Source: Synaphobranchus kaupii
Taxonomy: Eukaryota; Chordata; Actinopteri; Anguilliformes; Synaphobranchidae
DNA: 64,000 bases
NCBI GenBank assembly: GCA_029718625.1
Contig: CM056380.1
Coordinates: forward strand, 104,785,893-104,849,892
Direction of reading: 5' to 3'
In this document: positions 1 to 38,813 of the stretch, piece after piece
Layout: the number at the start of each line of letters is the position of its first letter
Numbering within the stretch: the first letter of the stretch is position 1
Made by a program: the position numbers and the translations under genes
The notes under the pieces: model-generated
What the model was told of the DNA's origin: nothing
Seen by the model: the letters and a program-made list of their open reading frames with translations, nothing else
Database searches by the model: none

Positions 1-997
1 TCCTGTAAGATACTGATTTTAGCCTCTTCAATAATATGTTAGTGTTTTAACACTAAGTAAGTAACTTTAAAGTAAGTTTTAAAAAAAGAAATGGCACACT
101 GAGTTTTGTCCAATAATTGATGGTTCAGTGTAAACCGCACACACTCAACACAGGAATAATCTTATTGTGAATATATTATTAAACTTTTTCAAAATTCAAG
201 CACAAAACAAACAAAAAAGAGAGACGAACAACGTGTTTCGGCAGTCCTTCGGGTTTGCTCTGTGTTGAGTGTGCGGTTTACACTGAACCATTAATTATTG
301 GACAAAAACTCAGTGTGCCATTTCTTTTTTTTGAACATACTCTTGCTGCAACCTGCACCTCCATTGGAAAAAACATGTGTGCACTGAACTATTTTTCTGC
401 TGATAAGTGACTAAGTTTATTTGTATAGAACAGGATCGAATAGAACTTTATTTTCCATCAACACAAAAAAACATAACAAGACAAAAGCCAGTCTGACCAG
501 TTCAACAAGAATACGTCCAAGATTATGTCCGTTTCCGAAGGCAGACACGCATACACAAGTCCGTTTTCAGATTTGTGCACTGTAGTGTCCGCCCCATGAA
601 TGCAGCTTTTTATGCAGCGCTTGGCATGAGAAGTCAATACCGAGCTTGGATTGAGAGCTTTGGAAAATTTCTCCAGTAGAGAGTAATTTCTCAGTTGAGG
701 ATGCGAGAGCTAATTACACATCTACAGGCCAGAGAGTCTAAATTAAAAGATAGATCGAACAAAACACGTTTATGATCGGTAATAAACAAATTCTCAGTAC
801 AAATAAAATCCAAATTTAATCCAAATGTAAAAACCCAACGATGTGGGACCCAACGATCAATATGAATGTTGAAAACACCTACAATAATGAGTAAGTACTA
901 AATACTAACACTGATACACAGGTCCTGCAGTAGTATAGGGTCTCTAGTACCTCGGTGCACCCCTGAAATTCCCTAACCCTAACCCCCTGCCCTACAG
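1..997 (+). other. Intron upstream of the first visible myh7b exon
   Basis: No coding exon is visible here. The preceding myosin exon (IQ region and converter end) is not present, so it must lie beyond the left edge. The stretch ends in the pyrimidine-rich acceptor CCCCCTGCCCTACAG at 997. It contains a small foldback (82-332, listed separately) and otherwise A/T-rich unique-looking DNA. Confidence 0.7.
82..332. repeat. Foldback element (about 72-nt inverted arms)
   Basis: The left arm (82-153) and right arm (261-332) are near-perfect reverse complements. Both carry ATGGCACACTGAG, CCAATAATT and GTAAACCGCACACACTC on opposite strands. The loop is about 107 nt. It looks like a MITE-type foldback, or an inverted duplication in the intron. 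No flanking target-site duplication was identified and there is no coding capacity. Confidence 0.7.
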
Positions 998-28343
<27,346 letters not shown>

Positions 28344-28437
28344 ACAGGAAACCCCATCAGTGCCCCCTACAGTACTGGAGACCACACAGCACCAGGGTTG
28401 CAACAGCTCTGAGTGATCTGTGCTGACATTAAAAACC

Positions 28438-28443
28438 AATAAA
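28438..28443 (+). promoter_or_regulatory. myh7b polyadenylation signal
   Basis: AATAAA in the context TTAAAAACCAATAAAACTC, about 95 bp after the proposed stop codon. Cleavage is expected around 28455-28465, giving a short 3'UTR typical of sarcomeric myosin genes. Confidence 0.7.
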
Positions 28444-29250
28444 ACTCTAATATAAATATAATGTGTCAGTCTTTTACTGTAATCCCTCACATCTTAAAAA
28501 TAACTTATAAAAGAAATTATTCACACGTAAAATTAATTTTCAGTGCTAGGAACCATTATACCCTGATGAGTGTTATTTGTAGGATGCTTCCTAGGTGCAG
28601 CACATCCCAGCCTCCGTGATCCTCCCAAGCTAAATAAAATTCTCAGGCGACAATGTAATAAAACTGCAAAGCAATACCCCGATGGTGACGACATCAACTC
28701 TGACGCCCCAAACCCTTCAGACGCGCAAACGCACAGACGCTTATTGCTATTTTGATTCTGTAGTACCTTAAATCGATACAGTGATATCAGTATAATAAAA
28801 ACAGAAACAAAGTCTTAATTAATTGAACAAATGTATAAATATATATATTTGTATACTATAATAAATAAAAAGCATTATAAAAACGGTAATAACTGGTTAT
28901 ATGCAAAATGTATGACTTGATTTAACTTAATTCATCCCACAATGGTGATTGTCTCTGTGCCCTTTTTCATTAGGGCCTATATTAAAATATAATATGTATT
29001 AAAATAATTAATAACAATAGTAAAACTATTAGTAGGTTGAAAAACATTCATATGTGGTGATATGTTGCAGATATTGTGCATATACAATGTATTTCTATAA
29101 GATTGCGCATGTGGACGGCCAGAAAATTCCACCCAGAGCGGAAAAATCAGCTCCACGTCCGTAAGCCGTTCGCCCCCAAGCCAGCTGTGTGTGCAGCCGG
29201 TGACAACCGCGGCAATTCGTTAACATGGGAGCGGAAGTGAAGCGCAGCAG

Positions 29251-29476
29251 TGTGTGTGTGTGCGTGCGTGTGTGTGTGCGTGCGTGTGCGTGCGTGCGTG
29301 CGTGCGTGTGTGTGTGCGTGTGCGTGCGTGTGTGTGTGTGTGTGTGTGTGCGTGCGTGCGTGCGTGTGTGCGTGCGTGCGTGTGTGCGTGCGTGTGTGTG
29401 TGTGTGCGTGCGTGTGTGTGTGTGTGCGTGTGTGCGTGCGTGTGTGTGTGTGTGCGTGTGTGCGTGCGCGTGTGCG
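29251..29476 (+). repeat. (TG/CG)n microsatellite
   Basis: About 226 bp of alternating purine-pyrimidine TGTG/TGCG units. Long alternating TG/CG runs are prone to Z-DNA. Cys/Val-rich open frames here are by-products. Confidence 0.95.
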
Positions 29477-30781
29477 CCTGGTGGGTTCAGGGCGTTAGTT
29501 TTTAAGTTGGATGCATTAACAGTTGTACTATGTTACATCAGATGGTGGGTTTTGGAAATAAGTAATGAAAGTTACTAAAAGTGGTGTAAACACAACTGCT
29601 CATTGTTAAAACTGAATAATCTCAGAGATGGTGATGCAAGGACGGGAACAAACACACCGTGCTTGTGCTGATCCATCCAGGTGAACAAAACCAAGAAAAA
29701 CGATTGGAGAGTCGCACGTTTTAGCACCTGAGGCCACAGACACAAGAGTGCACAGCCGTTAGCACGAGCCGTTAGTACGAGCACAACATGGGTTCAAAAG
29801 TGACCGCTGATATTATGGATTTCAGCCCAGCTAGTTAACTCATCGCTGTACAAGTGGAATTTAAAGAACAAAAAAAGTGGTTCATTTTCTGCTGTGCGCT
29901 AGGCAGTCTTTTTAAATATCAGGTCTCAAAAATGGTGATCAATTCAAGCTGATATTACTTAAACCCAGGTTGATGAACTGTTATTTAATTAGACAGGAAA
30001 AATGCAAAAGTTAAATTCCGACATTTACTGGTGTGCAGGCTTGTCATAAAACCTTGATCAAAAACTTGAGAGCTCATTCTTCTTTTGAGTGAGAATGTAT
30101 TCAATGATTAGTGGAGTCATGCTTGTTGACATAATTAAAATGTTTACAGCACTACATAATTTTTCAACAGAAAAAAATGTTCTAGTACTCATATACAGTT
30201 GTACTAAAGTGGCACATCTATATACATAAAAAATATCAACTGAACATTGGATGTAATCTGAGGGTGGACAACAAGCTGCAATACAGCAACATTTGTTGCA
30301 GTTTAAAAATTGAAGTTGATACAACATTCTAATGTAATGTTTCTGTCTGAATGTTCTCATACTTCACATGGTTGAGGTTTTTACCCCCACAATTTTAGCA
30401 GTTTTGCAGTGTCCTCTAATCTTGGTACTATATCAAAATAAAGAATTGAGAATGAAAGTGTTGAGGCATGTTCGCAGGTGGCTGTGTTGCGGTGGCTCAT
30501 GGTGCCGTCGTATCTAAGGACAGGTGAACGATGGGAGAGAGCACAGCTTGGAGCTGTGTCAGTGTGACGCGTATACACACAAGATAATGGATTCCATTAA
30601 ATATTCTGAAATAGACTTTTAAAGATCTTTAAAGATCTTTTTATGTACTATAACACAACCGTGAATGTGTATACATTCTTACTAATTGACTGAGTACCCA
30701 TAATGCATTAAATCTACTATCACACATTTGTGAATGTGTATGTATTTTGATTGACATTGTTTACTCTCAATGCTTTTTATG

Positions 30782-30784
<3 letters not shown>

Positions 30785-30846
<62 letters not shown>
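30785..30846. repeat. (AT)n microsatellite
   Basis: About 31 uninterrupted AT dinucleotides, self-complementary and able to form a cruciform. Confidence 0.95.
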
Positions 30847-30848
<2 letters not shown>

Positions 30849-32144
30849 ACATGGCATGTAAATGCTTTGTAAGTATGTCTGTTTAAAAATAAATAAAAAA
30901 ATAAGTAACTAAAGAGTCATAAACAAGTTCAAATGAATCCGCAAACAGGGGGCTCTATGTTGACAATTTTGGCGCATGGTCTAAGACACAAGGCGCAAGT
31001 GCATTTAGGGCGTGTCTGACTGCACTTTTCCTCGTTAGAGGGTGCATATTTTGAGCACAAAGTAAGGCGCAAGGTCCAAATGGGCTGAATTTAGCCTCTT
31101 CATTAATTATAGGTGTGTCTTGGGCGTAACATGCAATAAATCAATCAAAATGTCATATCTCATTCCCTGTAAAAGCCTGCTTTTCCACCTTGGCGGATTG
31201 CTTATTTGATGGCGAAACAGAGATGCTCGTGCTTGTGTAGTTAAAGCATGCAAGCAAGGAATAGGCTATATGGATCAATAGTATTATCAGTATATTATTC
31301 GGACTAACCATTATGATGCACTTTGATTTACACAAGAATAATCTTTAACATTAGGGTTTAACACCGGCATGGGTTCCCGGTCATTCCCGACAGTGCTGTT
31401 CTTTTAGAAAATATATGCAGTTTAAGTTAGTTAAAAAGCACCTGCAACCGCTGAGAATAAGCTAACAGAATAGGCTATGGCTTCAGCAGACAGATCACAG
31501 GCAATGAATTTGGCTAGCGAAGTTCAAGCTTCATCTGAATATGTGCATTCTAATATTGATTAATAACATAAATAGCGTTTTGCCTTAATGATGACACTAA
31601 ATACACTAAAGCTGTCAGGTTGGGAACCAATAGGTGTACGCATATATTATCCCTTGTTTTATAGGCCTATTGTCCTGCTTATGGAAATATATATTTTTTT
31701 ATAATAATTTTTACTAGTTGTTTAATGCCAAACAAGCCCACTTACCTGCGATTCCAGGGATAATGTGCATCTATTCTGGAAGAGAAAATCTTCTATTTTT
31801 GGGAAAAATATGAATCCCTATTTCACAATGTAATTTGGATATTTTTGTGCTTGTTTTAACTATTGTCCCCTAACAGAAGAGTGTGCCCCGGGAAGATTGC
31901 AGGAACTATTGGCCAATATAGAGTCATAGCTTGATCCAGGATTGCCAATATATGTTTAACCTTATAGCCTAGCATCACACATCGCCCGGGCCCTCTTTCG
32001 TTTCACATAGTATATAACAACGTTCTTTGCTGGGGCAGAACCCCAAGAAACCCAAAGTTCGCTGTGAACTGCTGTTTTACTCGTTCTTGGCTGACAGGTG
32101 TGATAGGGACTTGAATGTATTTGTTGCATATAGGAGTGCGTATA

Positions 32145-32792
32145 CAGTTGTGGTCAAAAGTTTACATACACTTTGGTTGAAGTCATTAAAACTCATTTTT
32201 AACCACACCACAGATTTCATGGTAGCAAACTATAGTGTTGGCAAGTCAGTTAGGACATCTACTTTGTGCATGACACAAGTAATCTTTCCAACAATTGTTT
32301 ACAGACAGATTATTTCACTTTTAATTCACTATATCACAATTCCAGTGGGTCAAAAGTTTACATACACTAAGTTGACTTAATTTTTTTTATATTTGGTCGC
32401 ATATCCTTTGGATTTGCATGCTATGACTTCCTGATGTCTGTGACCCAACAACATCAAAAGACTCTTGATATCTTATTTTCTGGTACTCTTACAAGCGATA
32501 CGATAATGTCTGCATTTGAATGGATCTCTATGGGAATTTGGGGGTGGGACTAGATTTAGCTGTAAATTACACCGGAACTGTATGGAACACATGGTTGGCT
32601 AAATTTTTCCATAGAGTTCAATAGGAAACTTTGTCAGGAGAAACAACCCTTAAAGTGATCCATCCATATCTACTGCATATCTGGCAGCAGAGTGATGGTT
32701 TGAGGCTTGTTTGAGACCTCAGACCCTTGATGACTTACAGCCATTTTACCAATCATGTATTCCATATGGTTCCATTATAATTTACAACGTCC
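32145..32792 (+). mobile_element. Non-autonomous Sleeping Beauty-like element, left end plus partial core
   Basis: Preceded by TA, it starts CAGTTGTGGTCAAAAGTTTA and continues with the Sleeping Beauty-type left arm (GTTGGCAAGTCAGTTAGGAC, GTGCATGACACAAGTAATC) and inner direct repeat GTCAAAAGTTTACATACAC. The palindromic core follows, but inner parts of its arms are deleted near 32600, and the right terminal repeat is absent. Confidence 0.82.
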
Positions 32793-34390
32793 ACTGTAGA
32801 CCTGGTTTGCTCATTTTTAGGGCACACATTAAATGTGTAATCAAAAGTAGTTGATTTTTTTGTAGCACATTTTTGAGGAATTCTTTATTTTAAAAAACAA
32901 GGATATGCCCTGTTTTGCACATTTACTTAAACAAAATATTTTATTCATTTAATCAGCAGTTCAGGTAATGTCTGATTAATTCATTCATGTCCTACAAGGT
33001 ATTTGAGCCAGTATGTGACTGGGCTGGGAGCAAGGTGGCAGTCATGACACCACAGTGCCATTCTCAGCTAAAAGTATCAGTTTCACTGCAGTATGTGAAC
33101 GTTAAATCTTGTGAACAATTATTATTATAATGGTAATTACAAATGACTGAAAACGGATCCTGAAAGCTCTGTAGTCACTGTTTGAGAGGTCTGTTAGACT
33201 TACTGAAGCTTTGATCCAAATGTTTTATTTGAGGAGCTTTTTAACTGTATAGTTATCTCTGTGAGGCTGATTTGAGGTCACTGTAACACCAGCCCTGGAC
33301 AGCAGGTGTCGCAATTTCTTGATCATATATTTTATTTCAGTATATTTCCAGTGTATTACTTTTCCATAACAGTATGTTCTGAAGAATGGCTTGTCAAATA
33401 ATGGTTCAGATAGATGGCAGTTAGAAGAATGTTGTGTGGACTGGCTTTTTTTGCCAGTGGGAATTTTCACATTTCAGTTGACTGCAAAGTACATTTATTT
33501 AAAATTCTGGATTTTGATTATGTTGATAATGTTAGCCAATGTGATTGTTACCAGAATGTGCATGCTTTAGTCTGCACTTCTGACTCTGCAGCGATGTCTC
33601 GTGAAGTTTTGCTCCGCGTATGTTTTCACAGATTTGCACATTGTGTTTTAACTAGGTTTTCAGCAGGGGGTCCGTGAAGGTACTGTGTGCCCCCCCCCCC
33701 CCCACCCAGTCTGTGATTGCAATCTTAACCCCAACCCCAGTTTGCAATCTTTATTTAAAAAATTCAAAATTATATGACCCTTTTTAAATTATTATGGGGG
33801 TCCCCTGGATGCCTTTGAGCCTGGGTGGGGGGTCGAGGAGGAAACGAGGCAACATGTATTTGGAAAATGGAACGTCCTTGCTCAATAAAGCGTCAGCGTC
33901 ATATTATGCTCACGTGCCTAACTATACTGCTTTTTAGCTTTTTTTCCCATGAATAAATGGTGCTTTTGTTAGTTATAAAGAATGAGTGTCATTATGGATT
34001 AGCGCTTTATAATAAATGGAAAGGAACGGTAAAATTCCATTTGTGTAGAGGTGTGCCTGCAACATGGCAGATGTGGAGAGTGGTGGATAATTTATACATG
34101 TTACACGTTCTGAGAAAAGGCTTCCGCAAAGGCTACACTTGTGTTTCCTCACTGAAGCATCCTCCGGGAGCCTCGTCGTTCCCCACTCCTCGCTCCTCCA
34201 AGGAGCATTTAGCGGATTGGAAAGTCCTTAAAGATGGCGAACCTCGGTCGATTTCCGGGTCAGGCGAGGACAGAGGGGAAGAGGACGGATAAAATACACG
34301 ATTGGAATCCACCCAGAGTCAAAAGCGGTTTGATGTAATTCCTATGCATGTCCACAAGAGGGAGCCAGCAAAATATTCAAACAGCACAGG
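32793..34390. other. Intergenic, dispersed repeats only
   Basis: Around 32815-32960 lies a segment (GGAATTCTTTATTTTA, TTTGCACATTTACTTAAAC) whose inverted relative is at about 44000-44245. A poly(C) run is at about 33691. No gene recognised. Confidence 0.45.
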
Positions 34391-34396
34391 ACATGA

Positions 34397-34590
34397 CTCG
34401 GGCTGTGACCGAATATGATCCCTGTTCCCTGCCCCCTGTCCCCTGTCCACTCAGACTCTTGCCTGCTATGTGCACTCTCCCCTCACTTTGCAAGCACTGT
34501 GCAAAGGAAATCCTGCAAAACTCTTTCCAAACATGTTCCGTACACATTCAAATGTATGCCTTAGATGTATGCCCCCGAAGAAAATAAATT
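34397..34590 (+). mobile_element. MITE, 'GTGTCCGAATACG' family, fragment
   Basis: Begins GGCTGTGACCGAATATGATC then CCTGTTCCCTG and GTCCACTCAGAC, like the left ends at 27711 and 35190. It includes GAAATCCTGCAAAACTCTTT shared with the 35.4-kb copy. The right end is missing. Confidence 0.65.
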
Positions 34591-34710
34591 TAATAAAACA
34601 ATTGGTCACAAATCTTTTTTTTTTATACGTTCAATAATTATGTTTTTTTAAACGATCGTAAAATTATGCGCTTTGTAACGCCAGTACATAAGCAAAGTGC
34701 ACACAAAGGC

Positions 34711-35191
34711 CGTGGCTGCGTTCGGATCCGAAATTGATCCTTTCTTCCTGTCGTTCCCTCCACTTGCTTCAAGGGCGGAATCCCCAAAATGCCAGGATGA
34801 AATATGGCAGCCACACCAAGTGTGATTCGGATCCAATTTAAAAAAGGGGAGGGAATAATTATATTCCCTCGCTCCCTCGTTTATCCTCCCTTCCACCAAG
34901 GGTATAAAATGCAAGCTTAGAGCAAGAAGGGAATCCCACAATGCAATGCTCCACATGGAAAAAGTGGGCGGTCACCACAGAACTACGCGGCGGTCACATT
35001 TCAACTCTATGGTGTTGCACTTCCGAAATGTTGCGAGGGCGGTTTGGTTTTTGTTTGTTTCTTGTCAATCTTCCCCTGCAGAGCACCTTTTAAGTTTGCT
35101 TGCTAGACGTAGCAAATTGAGTCACAAGATAGCTCCCTCAAGGGAAGAAAGCAAGGGAAGGGAGCTCGTTAAATTGGATTCGAATGCAGCC
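34711..35191. mobile_element. MITE with TIR like GGCTGCGTTCGGATCC
   Basis: Left terminus GGCTGCGTTCGGATCCGAAA; right terminus is the inverse of GGCTGCATTCGAATCCAATT. A further internal copy (GATTCGGATCCAATTTA) lies at about 34823. About 480 bp, no open frame of note. Its right end abuts the next MITE directly. Confidence 0.7.
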
Positions 35192-35833
35192 CGTGACCGA
35201 ATACGACCCCTCTGTTCCCTGTCCACTGTCCCCTGTCCACTCAGACCCTTGTCCCCTCACTTTTCATTTCTCCTTCCTTCCTTTACCACTGCAGGAGAGA
35301 AACCCTCCGCAAACCAGCAATTTTGCTGAGTAGGGCCAAAGTTGTTGGTGTATTAACTTTTTCCTGTATAATAAATAAAATTCAATTAATTGTAGCAGTG
35401 TGCAAAAGAAATCCTGCAAAACTCTTTCCAAACTATTGAGGAAGTAGTTTGTAATTTTTTTAATGTCTTTATAATATCAATCAGTTAACATATGACGATT
35501 GTTACAAAGTGTAGATTATGAATGAAGACATGTAGTTCGTAATAAAATCTTTGATATGACCCAGTCTTGTACCATAGATATGCGCACATACGCTCTATAT
35601 ATTTTACGTTTTTACTTCCGCGTTACTTACTGAAATTGTCGGATGAGTGCACAATTCTGCACGTGAGTGTGCTCCTGAATTCCCTCAACAAAACCCCGGA
35701 AATAAGGGATTCATTCTGGTATTTTAAGTGCCCCCATTTGTGAGAAAAAGTCGGACACTCAAAGGCTTTTTGACGAAGTGGACTCAAATATGCGCCACCA
35801 AAAGTGTGTAGGGGTCGTATTCGGACACAGCCA
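35190..35833. mobile_element. MITE, 'GTGTCCGAATACGACCCCT' family, copy 2
   Basis: Left terminus GTGACCGAATACGACCCCT, right terminus GGGGTCGTATTCGGACACAG. The interior is homologous to the copy inside the last myh7b intron (CCCCCATTTGTGAGAAAAAG, TTGACGAAGTGGACTCAAAT), but without the triplicated 39-bp unit. Confidence 0.8.
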
Positions 35834-35958
35834 AAATGAAAGCATGTCCCCCCTCCAGTAAATATGGTTTGACCAACCGTGACGCAATGTTTGTGTTTTT
35901 TGAAAGCGCTTATGGGATCTGTTGTCAATAACTAGACGCGATTGCGGAAGCCAGTGAG

Positions 35959-35971
35959 ACTACATTTCCCG
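35959..35971 (+). promoter_or_regulatory. ZNF143/SBS-type promoter motif
   Basis: ACTACATTTCCCG matches the vertebrate promoter motif ACTAYRNNNCCCR. GCGGAAG and GTCGGAAG (ETS-like) sit within 30 bp. Such clusters usually mark housekeeping or lncRNA promoters. A donor-like CAGAAAG|GTAATT at 36033/36034 could end a short first exon. Inferred, without transcript evidence. Confidence 0.45.
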
Positions 35972-36503
35972 AATAAACCATTGTCGGAAGGCCATGTGGT
36001 CTGGATGCAACTCGTAAACATTCTTCCAGAAAGGTAATTACTTATTTTGTATCAAGATAAAGTTAATTATGTAATGTCTACCAGCTAACTCCAACTTTTG
36101 AAAATAGCACTTTGCATGCTTCGCGTGTGATACCTAAGTATATCCATATATTTCACCAAGCTTGCAGAAAACGGCTTGCATCGATAAATCAACTATTTAG
36201 CTGTCTTTGTAGCCTAGACAACGCTAGCGAGACAGGCACCATTGGATGAACAAGTCAGCTAATGTTAGCAAGATCGTTTAAGCAGGGATGCAACTTGACT
36301 CCCCCTCTTAATATGTTCGCTAATGTTTTATGGCTTCTTGTCACGTTGCTAAATATACGTAAAGTCTTTTTATATGGTTACCATTTTCAAAGTAACTTTA
36401 TACACCATTGTAAATGTATCTTGTTGCTAGTTATCTGTCTAATTATTTAAACCTAGAAAACAAATCAGATTATTTTGAATAAATTCACTAGTAAAATACA
36501 TAA

Positions 36504-37656
36504 TTTCCAAAAACGTTGGGACAGTATGTAAAATGCACATAAAAGCAGAAAGCAGTGATTTGCAAATTCTCTTTTACATATATTTAATTGAAAACAGTAC
36601 AAAGAAAATATATTTAATATTTTACCTTATCAACATTATTGATTTTTGTAAATATATGCTAATTCTGAATTTGATGCCTGCAACACGCTCCAAAAAAGTT
36701 GGGACAGGGGTAAAAAAAAAAGAAAGACTGGAAAGCTAAAAAAAAACAAAAAAACACCTGTTTGCCATTCCACAGGTAAACAGGTGATGCTATCATGGCT
36801 GGGTATAAAGGGATATCAAAAGACTTGATATTTTATTTTCAGGTACTCTTAGAAGCAATACTATAACCTCTCTGCATTTGAATGGATCTCTATGGGAATT
36901 GGGAGATGGGACTAGATTAAGCTAGAAATTACACAGGAATAGTATGGAACCCATGGCTCGCTAAATGGCTATAAGTCATCAAGTGTCTGAGGTATCAAAT
37001 GAGCCTCAAACCACTCTGCTGCCAGATATGCAGTAGATATGAATGGATCATTTTAAGGGTAGTTTCTTCTGACTCATTTTCCTATTGAACTCTATGTAAA
37101 AATAAGTCAGGAGAAACAACTTTCCAAGTGATCCATCCATATCTACTGCCTATCTGGCAGCAGAGTGATGGTTTGGGGCTCGTTTGATACCTCAGATCCT
37201 TGATGACTTACAGCCACTCAGCCAACCATGGATTACATACTATTCCCGTGTAATTTACATCTTAATCTAGTCCCACCCCCCAATTCCCATAGAGATCCAT
37301 TCAAATGCAGAGAGGTTATTGTATCGCTGAAAATAAAATATCAAGAGTCTTTTGATATCCTTTTATACCCAGTCATGATAGCATTACCTGTTTACCTGTG
37401 GAACGTTCCAAACAGGTGTTTTTTTAACTTCCCAGTCTTTTTTTTGGCCCTGTCCCAACCTTTTTGGAACATGTTGAAGGCATCAAATTCGGAAATAGCG
37501 TATATTTACAAAAATCAATAAAGTTGATAAGGCAAAACATTAAATATCTTTTCTTTGTACTGTTTTCAATTAAGTATATGTAAAAGAGAATTTACAAATC
37601 ACTGTTTTCTGCTTTTATGTGCATTTTACATACTATCCCAACTTCTTTGGAACTGG
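36504..37656. mobile_element. Large near-palindromic transposon relic with shared core
   Basis: Outer arms (36504-36817 and 37366-37656) are inverted copies: AAGTTGGGA-type ends, GTATGTAAAATGCACATAAA, ACAGGTAAACAGGTGAT and CATGGCTGGGTATAAAGG. Between them sits a palindromic core (36818-37365) homologous to the one inside the Sleeping Beauty-like element at 54.5 kb. The centre is near 37080. No transposase. Confidence 0.85.
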
Positions 37657-38735
37657 GGTTGTACAACACTGCGTAACTTCGAATTTAAACACTCATAATT
37701 TACAATTACAGTCACAATGGTATGGATGTTGAGTTTTTTCACACCTATGAATAAATTTACTTTGACTGCATGGACTTCTTGTCTGGAGCAAGATGCTTTA
37801 TTAATTCTTTCTCATAAGCCACTATCAGTCTAGCTCACTAAACATAATGATAGATATTTTTGCTTTTTATATAACTAGGTTAGTAATCATGTTTACAATG
37901 ATCCACTTTAGTTTACAGCAGCAATAGCTAGCTTTCTGCCTTGGCTGCAGTTTTCTTTTTGTCGTTTTCTGTATGCTGGTGAAAGGTAGTATCTGTCATA
38001 TCAGGTGTTATTCCGATTTTGTTTTTAGACAGATAGTTTTCATAACTATCGTTTATAAATGCATGTGGTCATATGTAAGTACATACTGGCTATAGAAAGT
38101 TTCATAATATTGAGCCTTTATTCCTTTACATCCTCAAATGAAAATACATTAAATCATATTTTTTACACCTTCATGTACAGCGATATCCCTCCATTCACTT
38201 AAATATGTTTAAGTGAAAAAAATCTCAATATTTGTGAGAATTAATTAAAAATACAAATCTACAATAACTGGATTTTAGAAGTGTACACACTCCCCTGAAT
38301 CAGTACTTGGTGGAAGCTCCTTTTGCTTGAATTGCAGCCATAAATCAGTTCGGATAGGTCTCTCCCAACTTTGCACACCTAGATTGGGCAATACTTGCCC
38401 ATGAGTAATTCCATATGAATCGGACACAGAAAAGTGGATTTCGACACCCACCATCACATATTGTTCTGAAAAGTGCTTTAGGAGTAAGAAAGGAATAATA
38501 TCAGCATCCCTGAAGCCTTAGTTTGTTGAAAAATGATTTGGTTTATGTGAAATGTTGCTAATTGATTACATCCAGATAGAACCTTTTCGTGCCTTAGGAG
38601 AATCATATAATATTGATTTAATATAGTTCTCAATATCCAATTTGCACCAAAATCTTCCCTGATAATGTTTCAGACATGAGGAATCCATCTAAATTGTCAA
38701 AATATACCCAAGGACTCCCCAAACCCTACTACATT
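37657..38735. other. Intergenic, one dispersed-repeat fragment
   Basis: Around 38290-38420 is a fragment of an abundant fish DNA-transposon repeat (CAGTACTTGGTGGAAGCTCC, CTTTGCACACCTAGATTGGG). Otherwise A/T-rich with no gene recognised. Confidence 0.45.
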
Positions 38736-38739
38736 ACAT

Positions 38740-38812
38740 TACGTTACGTTACGTTACATTACATTACAGTCATTTAGCAGACGCTTTTATCCAATGTGAC
38801 ATTATCCAAAGT
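38740..38812 (-). mobile_element. V-SINE/L2-type 3' tail fragment
   Basis: ATTACATTAC repeats followed by GTCATTTAGCAGACGCTTTT then ATCCAATGTGAC, the inverted common tail of V-SINEs and L2-type LINEs. Cut by the Tc1 element that begins at 38814. Confidence 0.65.
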
Positions 38813-38813
38813 C

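Larger units (their letters stand above)
28466..32140. other. Intergenic, no gene seen
   Basis: Mostly A/T-rich DNA with two microsatellites (29251-29476 and 30785-30846, listed separately). No exon-like segment with family resemblance was found on either strand. Confidence 0.5.

Noticed and set aside
1..997. miR-499 hairpin, known from a MYH7B intron
   Set aside because: No sequence resembling the mature miRNA was seen. The host intron lies upstream of the exons in this window.
29225..29578. Cys/Val-rich frames
   Set aside because: Translation of a (TG/CG)n microsatellite.
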